Source: Taeniopygia guttata (lineage: Eukaryota > Chordata > Aves > Passeriformes > Estrildidae). From it: DNA of 64,000 nucleotides. A program made the translations under genes and the position numbers. The notes under the pieces were generated by a model that was given only the letters and a program-made list of their open reading frames with translations, did not search any database and was not told where the DNA came from. This document shows, piece by piece, positions 12,747 through 24,447 of the stretch. Location of the stretch: assembly GCF_048771995.1 (NCBI RefSeq), contig NC_133024.1:114357501-114421500 (forward strand), read 5' to 3'. The stretch's first letter is position 1; each line of letters begins with the position of its first letter.

Positions 12747-15426
12747 TCCACACAGATGTCCTGGAAAAATAACCCAGATGTGTGTCCAAATCCACACAGG
12801 TGTCCTGGAAAAATAGCTCAGCTGTGTGTCCAAATCCACAGGGATTTTCTGGATCAATGACCCAGCTGTGTGTCCAAATCCACAGTGATGTCCTAGAAAA
12901 ATAGCCAAGCTCTGTATTTAACCCCACAGGGATTTTCTGGATCAATAACCCAGGTGTGTGTCCATCCCCACAGGGATTTTCTGGATCAATAACCCAGGTG
13001 TGTGTCCAACCCCACAGGGATTTTCTGGATCAATAACCCAGGTGTGTGTCCATCCCCACAGGGATTTTATGGATCAATAACACAGTTGTGTGTCCAACCC
13101 CACAGGGATTTTCTGGATCAATAACCCAGCTGTGTGTCCATCTCCACAGGGATTTTTTTGGATCCATAACCCAGCTGTGTGTCCAACCCCACAGGGATTT
13201 TCTGGATCAATAACCCAGTTGTGTGTCCAACCCCACAGGGATTTTCTAGATCAATAACCCAGTTGTGTGTCCAACTGGGATTTTCCGGATGAATAACCCA
13301 GCTGTGTGATCAACCCCACAGGGATTTTTTGGATCAATAACCCAGCTGTGTGTCCAACCCCACAGGGATTTGCTGGATCAATAACCCAGGTGTGTGTATC
13401 CAAATCCACACAGGTGTCCTGAATAAATAACCCAGGTGTGTGTTCAAACCCACACAGGAGTCCTGGATCAATAGCCCAGCTGTGTGTCCATCTCCACGGG
13501 GATTTTCTGGATCAATAACCCAGGTGTGTGTCCAAATCCACAGTGATGTCCTAGAAAAATAGCCAAGCTCTGTATTTAACCCTTCAGGGAATTTCTGTAT
13601 CAATAGCCCAGCTCTGTGTCCATCTCCATTGGGACTTTCTGGATCAATAACCCAGTTGTGTGTCCAACAGGGATTTTCTGGATCAATAACCCAGCTGTGT
13701 ATCCAACCCCACAGGGATTTTTTTGGATCAATAACCCAGCTGTGTATCCAACCCCACGGGGATTTTCTGGATCAATAACCCAGCTGTGTGTCCAAATCCA
13801 CACAGGTGTCCTGGAAAAATAGCCCAGGTGTGTGTCCAAATCCAAAGGGATTTTCTGGATCAATAACCCAGCTGTGTGTCTATCTCCACTGGGACTTTCT
13901 GAATCAATAACCCAGCTGTGTGTCCATCTCCACAGGGATTTTTTTGGATCCATAACCCAGCTGTGTGTCCAACCCCACAGGGATTTTCTGGATCAATAAC
14001 CCAGTTGTGTGTCCAACTGGGATTTTCCGGATGAATAACCCAGCTGTGTGATCAACCCCACAGGGATTTTTTGGATCAATAACTCAGCTGTGTGTCCAAC
14101 CCCAGAGGGATTTTCTGAATCAATAACCCAGGTGTGTGTCCATCTCCACGGGGACTTTCTGAATCAATAACCCAGTTGTGTGTCCAGCTGGGATTTTCTG
14201 GATCAATAACCCAGTTGTGTGTCCAACTGGGATTTTCTGGATCAATAACCCAGCTGTGTGATCAACCCCACAGGGATTTTCTGGATCAATAACCCAGCTG
14301 TGTGATCAACCCCACAGGGATTTTCTGGATCAATAACCCAGCTGTGCGTCCAACCCCACAGGGATTTTCTGGATCAATAACCCAGCTGTGTGTCCAACCC
14401 CACAGGGATTTTCTGGATCAATAACCCAGGTGTGTGTCCATTCCCACAGGGATTTTCTGGATCAATAACCCAGCTGTGTGTCCATCCCCACAGGGATTTT
14501 CTGGATCAATAACCCAGCTGTGTATCCAACCCCACAGGGATTTTCTGGATCAATAACCCAGCTGTGTGTCCCACAGGGATTTTCTGGATCAATAACCCAG
14601 TGGTGTGTCCATTCCCACAGGGATTTTCTGGATCAATAACCCAGCTGTGTGTCCAACCCCACAGGGATTTTATGGATCAATAACCCAGCTGTGTGTCCAA
14701 CTGGAATTTTCCGGATCAATAACCCAGCTGTGTGTCCATCTCCACAGGGATTTTCTGGATCAATAACCCAGCTGTGTGTCCATCCCCACAGGGATTTTCT
14801 GGATCAATAACCCAGCTGTGTGTCCATCCCCACAGGAATTTTCTGGATCCATAACCCAGGTGTGTGTCCAACAGGGATTTTCCAGATCAATAACCCAGCT
14901 GTGTATCCAACAGGGATTTTCTGGATCAATAACCCAGCTGTGTGTCCAACCCCACAGGGATTTTCTGGATCAATAACCCAGCTGTGTGTCCAAATCCACA
15001 GGGATTTTCTGGATCAATAACCCAGGTGTGTGTCCATCCCCACAGGGATTTTCTGGATCAATAACCCAGTTGTGTGTCCAACTGGGATTTTCTGGATCAA
15101 TAACCCAGGTGTGTGTCCAACCCCACAGGGATTTTCTGGATCAATAGCCCAGCTGTGTGTCCATCTCCACGGGGATTTTCTGGATCAATAACCCAGGTGT
15201 GTGTCCATCCCCACAGGGATTTTCTGGATCAATAGCCCAGCTGTATATCCAGCCCCACAGGGATTTTCTGGATCAATAACCCAGCTGTGTGTCCAAATCC
15301 ACACAGGTGTCCTGAATAAATAATCCAGGTGTGTGTTCAAACCCACACAGGAGTCCTGGATCAATAGCCCAGCTGTGTGTCCATCTCCACGGGGATTTTT
15401 GGGATCAATAACCCAACTGTGCATCC
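12747..15426. repeat. 2.7-kb minisatellite with a 44-bp unit
   Basis: About 60 head-to-tail units of roughly 44 bp made of ACCCAGCTGTGTGTCCAACC and CCACAGGGATTTTCTGGATC followed by AATA. Variants include CAGGTGTGTG and AACTGGGATTTTC (shortened units), a GTCCTGGAAAAATAG form at both edges, and some 33-36-bp units. 44 is not a multiple of 3, so open frames are short. There are no unique spacers, so this is a simple tandem array. Confidence 0.97.
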
Positions 15427-18400
15427 CTTGGGTGCACACAGCTTCTCCCCTTCCCAATGGCACCACAACCCTGCTGGATCCGTGGGGCAGGAGCGAGATC
15501 CCTTTCCCTGGAATGCTGCTCCCTGGCTCAGCGTGTGTGGTCACAGAGCAGACAATAAACTGCATTATCTGCTCCCAGACAGAGCTTGTTCACAACCTCC
15601 AGAGCTCAGAAATCTGTCACTGGCTGCTGCCACTGTAATGGCCCTGTGCTTTCCAGACATGACTAAAATCTGACTCAGCCCAGCACTGTAAAAGGGCCAA
15701 AAATACGATTTTTCCTTGTCCCCACATCTTTTTGCTGAGTTTCTTCCAGGGCTGTGAGATGGTTTGGGAATATCTCAATTATTACTCCAGGTGATACCTA
15801 AGGTTTTAGCTTTTCTATTTTCCACATTCTGTGCTGCTTTAGTGTGTGGGTCTGGGGTTCATATTATGGGATGGTGAGCTCTGTGCACAGAGCAGAGAGA
15901 CAAAACAATTCCTGCTCCAGCTGGGCACCAAGGACAAATGATCCAAATCTCAGCCCAGGAGCACAAACAGCGTGGGCTGGAGAGAGAAAAACAAGCAGGG
16001 TGGGACTGCCTGGGCTAAAGCTGGAATGGGACAATGAACTCCAAGGTGCCAATGGAGCAGAACTGATCCCAGGGAGAGCCCCCGGGAGCGCTCGTGCATT
16101 TTGGGGCCATTTTGGGTCATTTGGGTGCAGCCCTGGCTGGGCTCTGGTGCTGCCCAAGGTGCATCCATGAGGAAAATCCTTTAATAAATCCCGAATTTAT
16201 TCTCTAGCTCTGCCCAGCCTTCCCAGCACACCACAGGCACCCCACGTTCTCCTGGTAGAACCCCAATTTGCTCCCTGTTTTTCCCTTGTTCCCAGCAGCT
16301 TTGCCACCAGGATGCCCTGTGGAGAAGGACTTTGAAGTGTAGGCAGGAAAGGAATGTCCAAATTCCAGCTCATCCCAACTGCTGCCTGCTGGGGGAGGGA
16401 GGCAGAGCGCAGATAAAAGTATGTTTAACCCTGAGGAGAAGGAAAATAAAAGCCCAGAACCTCCAGGTCCCCGTTGGAATGTCTAGCTACTGAATTAGGA
16501 AGCTTGTTTGCTGGTTTTAAGTTACAGGGACACCTCGAAGTCTCCCAGACTGGATTAGTCAGCACGAGTCACTGTCTGGGAATTGTTTGGGTTTTTTGAC
16601 AGGAGGATAAAACAATTTAAGGAGAAAATCTAATCCACAGATTTCAAACTCAGCCTGCTTGCAGAGCAGGGAGGGGGCAGCGCTACGCTTTGGAAAAACC
16701 TCATTTTCCTGAGGGAAGTGTGAAAAATGGAGTAAAAGATAAAGAATTTTTATAAAGTTTAATAAAGGATAAAATAAAAAAAAAATAATAAAAACAATCT
16801 AGTGCTGGGGTGCTCCTGGGCAGCAGTGAGAGAGGGAAGCTGCTCCCTCCTGATCCAGAATTGTTTCCTGGAGCACCAAAAGTGCCTCAAACACAGGAGC
16901 ACAACACATCAATACAGCTCAACAGCAACTCTAATGACTCTAATTTAGTAGTACCTGCATTTACATGAATCTGAACTTCTTAGACTAACAACTAACAGCA
17001 TCTATCACTTTTTTTATTTTTTTTAAAGATAATAAGGAAAAAAAGAACCTCACACAAACTGAGCTTGCTTTGATGAGGATGAATAATGCATAAGCAAAAC
17101 AAGAAAACATTGTGCCACCAGATGAGGAAAAGGTAACCCAGCCTGTAAAATACTTCTTCCACACAGGTGTTTTTGAAGCCATCATTTTAGCAGGAATTTG
17201 CTAGAAATAATAAATTTACTGTAGCTTTTCTGGCTTTTAAGTGGCAGATTTACACTGGCCACATCCCGTGAGCAGAGGAGACCCAGGCATGGCTCCTGAG
17301 GAGCTCTGACAGCTGAAGGTGCCTCTCAACACCACCAGCTTTATTCCTGATGGAGTTTATTTCCCTGTTTTCTCACACCAGAATCCCTCAGGAGTGAGGC
17401 CTCCCAGTTCATAGAATCACAAAATGGTTTGGCTTAGAAGGGACCTGAAATTCCTTGAAAACCAGTGAATTTCCACTGAAACAGCAAAATCCCTACATGA
17501 AGCCTCTATGGCAAACTTCACCCTTCCCCTCTGACATGAGTTGTTCTGAATCAAGGTTATTTCACACAGGAATGTTTCCAGTTGCATTTTTGCCCCATAA
17601 AACTGTGGCCAAATTTGTGGAGGAGGGAGGAAAGAAAATCTTCCTTTCTTTTTGAATTCTAATCGCTCATCTCTGGTATTTCCCCATCTTCCTGCAGAGC
17701 AGGAGCACAGAGATGTCAGCCCAGCACAGGTGACTTTGGGGGATGTGTGACCCCAACCAGCATTTCCATCCCATGGGAATTATGATTTTGGGGCTGGATG
17801 TGTGGAAGTTGTTCTATTTTAGAAAGGAAAATCAAAACTTTCTGCAGTGAAAATCGAAACTTTCTGCACCAAAAATCAAAACTTACTGCAGATGGCAAAA
17901 AATCTGTCAGTGTGGTCCTGAAAAATTGTTCAGTGGCATCTTTTTGGACATGATGAAAGCTGAATGCCAAAGGCTGGAGCCTGCCAATCCTGGGAACGCT
18001 GGCCCTTGCAGGATTGTCACCTTGTGGGAGGCAGCAGGACAAGGCTGGGGTGAATCAGCAGCTTGCACCACAGCCCAGCCCAAATATTTCCAACCAGCCC
18101 CAGGTGTGAGAGGCCAAAATCCAGGGTCTGTGCTTGATTTTCGGTGCTGTCCAGACCGTGGCTGTGACCCCACGGGGTCATCTGGATGATTTTGCAGCCC
18201 AAATGTGTTTAAGGTGCTGTTTTACCTCTAGTCCTGCCTTTCTCAGTGTGTTCCCATTAGTCTGAGCTGATTTTTGGGATCTGTTTGTGTAGTGCCCAAC
18301 TTCCCTGGGCCTTCTGCCATATCACCTGCTGGAAAATATTTATCTCCTTTCTCAGTGTCCTGTGACCAAGCAGAACATTTTCAACTTCCCAAAGTCTTCC

Positions 18401-19820
18401 TTAATTCTCATTGAGACACCACACGATACATTCCAGGAGTTTCCAAGCGTGGTTCCACTAAAGATGAGAAATGAGTCTCCCATTTTGTCCCCTCTTTGTG
18501 GGTGGTGAATTTTGCCACTTCTCAACCCCACAGAACACCCAGAGAAGAGTGGGGGCAGAGAGACACTTTTGTGAGGGATATTTTAGTACCTGTAATATTT
18601 TTTTGCAGTAATATCAACAGGGATATTGAGATGTGACTCCACACCAAAACAAAGACAGTTCTGGTGACACAGGAGGGAAGAGGGAGTTGGGGGACAAGAG
18701 GGCCAAACAGGAGGTCAAATTTATTCCAAATCTTTAAATAAGCAAAATTATATTTCCAATCTCTTATCCCTCCCAGGTGGATATTGCAATTAGGAAACAG
18801 AAAAAGGCTCTAGGAGACAAACCCCAGTTCTGTTAAGAAAAAATAGGTTTTTCATTGTCTATTAAAAAGATGCAAGAGCAGTCCCTAAATTGTGGTTTCT
18901 CCAGTTGTAAAAAGCTGGGGAAAAAAAAAAAAACAAACAAACCAAAAACTCCTGAATGGTTGTTTTTTTTTTCTATCCTTGACAAAACAAACTTCCTAGG
19001 AATTAGGTTCTCTGCTGTGCTGCTGCTGAAGGCAAATACCTCAAGGAGGAGAACAGCCTCATTTTCTCCCAGCTGCTGCTCAGCGTTCCTCTCAATTCAA
19101 TTGCTTAGGAGCCTCTTTTCTCATTTCCACCACCACTCACACTCCCCTTGTTTCTTTTCTGTTTGCTGAGTGATGCATCTTAGCACAGATTGTTCCCAAC
19201 TCAGGGTTTATCCACTTGCTGGAGCAGAATCCCTCCCTCCCCGTGCCTCAGTTTCCTCCTTGCACACGCGACACTGATCTTTGAGAAGCCCTTTGAGGTC
19301 TGTGGATGAAAAGGGTCACAGTTGTTGTTATTGTTGTCTGCACCATAAAAACATGTCCATAAATCATCTTCCAGGAATAGTGAAGGAGGGTTCATTGGCT
19401 TCGGAGCTGAGTGACTGAACAGAGAAGAATTTCCTTCTTTGGCATTTTCCCCTAGTTTTAATAACTTTGAACTCTTGCTTTAGATCTTGTTTACATTAGG
19501 CTGGTTCAGTAACTGTGTGTCTCCCTCCAGTAATTGTCTCCCTCTTCCCCACCTTCCTCAGGTATTTGGTTTAGGTACCAAACATCTGACTCAGGTCTTC
19601 CTGGGGAATGGCTGAGCTGGGCTGGATGGAAGAAGAAATCATTTTTCCCTTTCAGAGAGGAGAGGGACTTAATGGGGGAAACAGGCAGAGGCCACGACTG
19701 CCACGGACACAGGCCCTGGGGATAAAATCCACCTTGGCTGCTTCCTCTGGAAGGGTTAAACACAAACTATGGAGGTGGCATTGCTGAAACCATTTGGGTC
19801 AGAGGGTGGGAGTGGGCCCT
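15427..19820. other. Intergenic, mostly unique
   Basis: About 4.4 kb with no exon, RNA gene or tandem array that I can support. A roughly 50-bp inverted CR1 scrap (CATAGAATCACAAAATGGTT) lies at 17410-17460. A- and T-rich stretches occur at 16740-16800 and 18910-18970. Confidence 0.55.
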
Positions 19821-19824
19821 TCTG

Positions 19825-20230
19825 AGCTGAACAAGCTCTGGGGCTGCAAAGGTCACAGCTCTGCTCTGGGCTGGGGTGGCCTCACCTCGAGGCCCGGGAG
19901 CAGTTCTGGGCACCACAATGTGAAAGGGACATTAATGCTCTCAGAGAGTGTCCAGAGGAGGGATGCAGAGATGGTGAAGGGTCTGGAGGGGCCACATGAG
20001 GAGAAGCTGAAGGATTTCAGCTTGTCCAGATGGAGAAAAGGAGATTGAGAGGGGATTCATTGGGGTCTACAGCTCCTCAGAGGGACAGCAGAAATCAGAA
20101 TCTCTGCTCCCTGTGACCTGACAGCACCCAGGGAGTGACTGGGGCTGGGCCAGGGCAGGGTTAGGTTGGGTTTTAGGGACAGGTTCTTCCCCAGAGGTGC
20201 TGGCACTGCCCAGGGAATGGGCACGGCCCC
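19825..20230 (+). mobile_element. CR1 fragment, sense, lacking its 3' end
   Basis: CR1-sense body: GCAGTTCTGGGCACCACAAT, GAAGCTGAAGGATTTCAGCT, GATGGAGAAAAGGAGATTGA and GACAGGTTCTTCCCCAGAGG. It stops before the usual 3' end and joins an inverted CR1 piece. Confidence 0.8.
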
Positions 20231-20660
20231 GAGGCTGCCAGAGCTCCAGGAGCTCCAAGTCCCATCCAGCCTGGCCTTGGGCACTGCCTGGGATCCAGGG
20301 GCAGCCACAGCTGCTCTGGGAATTCCATCCCAGGGCCTCCCCACCCTCACAGGGAGAAAATTTTTCCTAATTATCTGATTTAAACCTGTAATTTTTCAGT
20401 CTGAAGCCATTCCCTGTGTGCTGTCCCTCCCTGCCCTGGAAATTGTCTCTCTCCAGCTTTCCTGGGGCTCCTCCAGGCCCTGCAAGGCCACCCTGAGCTC
20501 AGCCCAAAGCTTCTCCTGTGCAGGGGAACAATCCCAGCTGTGCCAGCCTTTTCCAAGGTCCCAACCCTGAGGCTGCCAGAGCTGCAGGAGCCTTTGGGCA
20601 GTGCTGCCAGGGATGCCCAGGGTAGGGCTGGTGGGGTCTGGGCAGGGCAGGGCTGGCACT
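20231..20660 (-). mobile_element. CR1 fragment, inverted
   Basis: The inverted 3' portion (CATCCAGCCTGGCCTTGGGC, GGATCCAGGGGCAGCCACAG, CACAGGGAGAAAATTTTTCC) then runs into the element body (GCCACCCTGAGCTCAGCCCA). Together with 19825-20230 it forms a head-to-head composite. Confidence 0.8.
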
Positions 20661-21045
20661 GGGGGATCCCTGGGGGTGCCTAACCCAGGGAATTCTCAGC
20701 ACCACTCTAACTCGGGATATTCTCCATCTCTGTGCAATTCTGCAGCCCAGAAACAGAAATCCCCACCCGGGCACAGCGGGGCTGCTCCTGCTTCACTTTG
20801 GCTCTGCCAGGCTGTGCCAGGGGAGGGATGAGGCCGGACTGGGCAGTCCTGGCCAGTCCTGCTGTGCCCTGTGGGCAGAGGGGGAAGCAGGAGGGAGGCA
20901 GGAGGGCACAGGGCAGGCTGTGGCTCGCTGGGATTCCCGGCAGATGGAGCTCAGCTCCAGGAGATGCTGCCTCGGCCCCTCCTGGCTCTGGGCACCAGCG
21001 CTGGGCAAACAGCCCTGGCAGTGCCAGCCTGGAGCCGGAGCACAG

Positions 21046-21240
21046 AACCACCGAATTAGCGGGGCTGGGAGAGACCTTGGTGAAAAACACGTTCACTCTG
21101 CTGGGAAAATGTAAAAGTTCAGTAAAGGACAACGGGAGACAAGGATCACAGAGCAAAGGTTATTACTCAGGCAAGAGCACCCTGTTATCTTCAGGGACAC
21201 CCCTTAAATACCTTTTCATTACATCAGCCCTTTGCATATT
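21046..21240 (-). mobile_element. LTR-like fragment (possible endogenous retrovirus)
   Basis: Read on the - strand there is a TATA-like box in AAGGTATTTAAGGGG (about 21200-21215). A presumed R/U5 follows (CCTGAGTAATAACCTTTGCT, TGTCTCCCGTTGTCCTTTAC), a layout typical of a retroviral LTR. There are no open gag, pol or env frames around it. The family is not identified and the borders are approximate. Confidence 0.35.
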
Positions 21241-21615
21241 CATAGCCCTTATGCACAGTAAACTTCTCCCCAAAGCAGTTTACACGTTCCAAGAATTGTT
21301 TAGCTTATCTTCTTCTTGGGTGCACTTTTTTAGAGCATGTGTACACTTTGATTGTGCTTTTAGTCCTTTTTTACATTCCCCCCAGTTCTGGGCCCTGGCC
21401 CCCACTGCCTCCAGAGGGTGAGTGCTGATGGCTGGCACATCTGTCCAGGTGTGCTCATCCTGTGTCCTTTGGGTGTTATCCCATCCCAGCAGGCATTTTA
21501 ACACAAGCACACTGATAGCAGCTATTGCACTGAGCTTAATCACCAACAACCAACAGAAATAAAAACCATCTCTTTATAACAAAGTTACTCTCACACCACA
21601 CATATGGAATCCACT

Positions 21616-21930
21616 TGTTATAAATAAAAATTTGCCCAGCCAAATTAATATGAAAAAATAAAGTATTTATTTTTCGATCAAATTCTATCTAGCCAGCCAC
21701 AAGGAAAGAACAGAGCCGAGCCCGGGGTGGGCGCTGGGTGTGCAACAAGAAGTCAGCCTCAGCAGAGGTTTTCCTCCATGCCCACACACCTCCATTCTGG
21801 TACAAGCGGTTTTTATAGGGAAAATTCCGCCTGAGGCCAAGATTTCAGCAATCAGTCTTTTCTTCTACTCAGAGTCCATATGTTAATAAGATTTTCTTTT
21901 TTGGTGATGAGGGAGAACAATTCAGTGTCT
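21616..21930 (-). mobile_element. LTR-like element with TATA box and AATAAA
   Basis: On the - strand: CCCTATAAAAACCGC (TATA at about 21806-21820), then about 145 nt later AATAAATACT (plus-strand TTTATT at 21666). It ends GCAAATTTTTATTTATAACA at 21616, with TGG two bases beyond, where a primer-binding site would start. This is the geometry of a retroviral LTR. No intact viral gene follows, so the element is a relic. The upstream border is uncertain. Confidence 0.45.
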
Positions 21931-22309
21931 GGAGTTTGTTGAATCCCTTGATGAATTTTACTGAACTGGGGAACGCTGTATTCACATGTATCTGCCTGAG
22001 TATTTCCATGAGATCCATCTTGGGTCGCTCACACGATGATCAGCACCTGGGGTTTCTGTATCTCCCCAGCCATGGCCCATCTCCTGGCGAGCTGTACCTT
22101 CTTACTTGTAAATCAGTTTCCAATCTACACCCAGTCTCGCCTGAGAGGGTGGGGAGGAATCCTAATACAAACGTGTATACTCTAACAAATATTTAATATC
22201 ACATATATCATATTAGAAATAGCGCGAATTATATCTACTACACATAACACACTTTAATATCTGTGAAAAGCCAGCATTATAATATTTATCTATAACACCT
22301 TCAAGGTCA

Positions 22310-22580
22310 AGACAGTGACTCCAAACCTCCCTGGGCAGCCCATACCAAGGCCTGACCACTCTGTCAGGGCCAATTTTTTTTCAGATCTCCAATCTGGATC
22401 TGCTGTGGAACAACTTAAAGTAATTTCCTCTCCTCCTTTCCCTTGGGACACGGCAGCAGAGCCCGACCCCTCCTCACCATCAGGAGTTGTGCAGAAAAAT
22501 GAGGTATCCCCTCAGCCTCCTCCAGGCAAAACAACCCAACTGGTGCAGAATTCCCCCAAACCTGGGAGCCACTCACCTCC
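22310..22580 (-). mobile_element. CR1 fragment, inverted
   Basis: Inverted CR1 body: CAGTGACTCCAAACCTCCCT, GGGCAGCCCATACCAAGGCC, CCTTGGGACACGGCAGCAGA. It matches the corresponding stretch at 51.9 kb. Confidence 0.75.
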
Positions 22581-23540
22581 CTGATATTTCCCTCTCTCTC
22601 AGCTGGGCTGGAAGACAACAGGTTTGGGTTTATGATTTATTCTCAGGCTGCCCTTTCAAAGGGTTATCACTCTTCATGCAGAGTGATGGCCCCTCAGAGC
22701 AACAAGAAACTGGTATTAAATATAAATAATTATCACAAGAATGCTAAAATCAAACTTTGGCCTCGAACACATCCCATATCCCATTCTACGAGCTCGAGCA
22801 GAGAGGCTGTTAAGAAAAAAGGGAGAGACACAGTGATACTCATTCCTGAGGAGAATTTCTAAATGAAGAGCAGATTATCAGGCCCTGAACAACAAAAATC
22901 ATAACAAGTAACTAAAAGTAATGAAAAACTTAACAAATATCTTATGCCAACACAAGGCCTTTCTTTCCAAGACCATTTCTCTTTCCAGGGATGGATCCAC
23001 AGCGCCATTTGGGGCTGGGGAGGGCCTGGCCCTACTGCCACACACGGAGCTGCTGCAGGGCTGAGCAGGAGCTGCTGTCCCTGCAGCTGGGATCCTGGGA
23101 TTCTCTGAAAGTCATCCTAAAACAGGGAAAAACGGGCATGGGACTTGGAGCCACCTGGGATAGTGGAAGGTGTCCCTGGTCATGTGTCACAGCGCGATGA
23201 GGGAGAGAGGCCTCTGCCTAAATTAAGTAGCAAATGAAACCATTGGATGGCAACAGAGGGGTTTTATTCAACAATATGGATTTTACTTCCTAAGAAGAGT
23301 GTGGAAGGGAGAGAGAAAAGAAAAGGAAACCCATGTCAGAGAGAAGAGATACAGAGCTGGAGATAATCAAATGGAACTACATGATCTGTAGGGTCTCTGC
23401 CAGCCCCAGAAATTGTGTTGTAGAAGTTGTACGGACTCCAGAAATAACTCCGCAGCTGCTTAAAACATATGGTATATTCATGTGTTTATTTCATACATCA
23501 TAGTAGAAATATATAATATATAACAAAAATAAATTATTTG
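22581..23540. other. Intergenic, unique
   Basis: No gene supported. A short CR1-like scrap (GATAGTGGAAGGTGTCCCTG) lies near 23160. Confidence 0.5.
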
Positions 23541-24060
23541 CTAGTTTCACTTATTCCTTCAAATTTCTATTAATTTTCCTATTCATATTCTTCTTACGGT
23601 TCTTCTTTTTCCTACTCTTACTTACTACTCTACTTTTTCTTAACTACTTCTATGTATTTTGAAATTGTTATTCCTATTCCTATTTCTATTCTTCTTTTTC
23701 TTCTTCTTCTGCATATTTTAAAATTCTTATTCCTATTCCTATTTCTATTCTTCTATTTCTTCTTCTACATATTTTGAAATTCTTATTCCTATTCTTATTC
23801 TTCTTCTAAGTATTTCTAAATTCTTATTACTATACTTCATCTATCTATTCTTAAATAAATGTTCTCTGTCTTGTCTTTTTAGTCTTCATCTTTGTCTTCT
23901 TCGTCTTTTCTGTCTTCTTCATGTTCTTCATCCTATTTGTCTTCATCTTCTTCACTGTCTTCGTCTTCTTCATCTGCTGTATCATCTTCGTCCTCATTTT
24001 CTGTGTCTTCGTCTTCATCTTCTTGGTCTTAGTCTTTTTTCTGTTGTCCCGGAGGGGTTT
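23541..24060. repeat. Pyrimidine-rich low-complexity tract
   Basis: The + strand is built from ATTCTTATTCCTATTCCTAT-like words, then TCTTCGTCTTCTTCATCTTC-like words. The - strand is accordingly purine-rich and reads as lysine- or glutamate/aspartate-rich in two frames. It lies just 3' of the repeat-protein locus at 24448-26417 and has a similar partner at about 28690-28850. Whether it is a degraded acidic coding tail or a 3'-flank microsatellite cannot be decided from sequence alone. Confidence 0.7.
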
Positions 24061-24447
24061 GTGCTGAGAGTCTGTTCCAGGAGCCTCTGCTTTGTGCCCA
24101 AGAAATGGTTGTTGCACCTTCCAGCCCGGGGCCGGGTGTGTGCGGGGCAGGGATGGGGGAGCTTTGGGCTCTTTGGATGGGCATTTTCCAAGCCTCACTG
24201 CCCAGGTCTTCATGGCTCTGCCTGGCTGGGTTTTGCTTGGCTTGCTTGGCTTGCCTGGCCCATCCAAAGGCTTTTCTCTGCCCAGATTTGGAGGAGCTGC
24301 AGCAGCAATCTCTGAGCCCCTCGAGCCGAGCCGAACAGCTGCTGCTCCGACACAGAGGAGCGGGACTGGCAGGAGCGGTCATCTTCATGTTCTTCCTGTT
24401 CTTAACCTTCCTTCTCTTCATGCTCTTCACCCTTTTCCGTGCCCGTT

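Noticed and set aside
12747..15426. CRISPR-like look of regularly spaced similar units
   Set aside because: There are no unique spacers. The whole 44-bp unit repeats head to tail, in a eukaryotic genome without cas genes.
21280..21549. 89-codon - strand frame with a hydrophobic N-terminus
   Set aside because: It lies inside a probable ERV relic. It is too short and has no recognised motif to assign to a viral gene.
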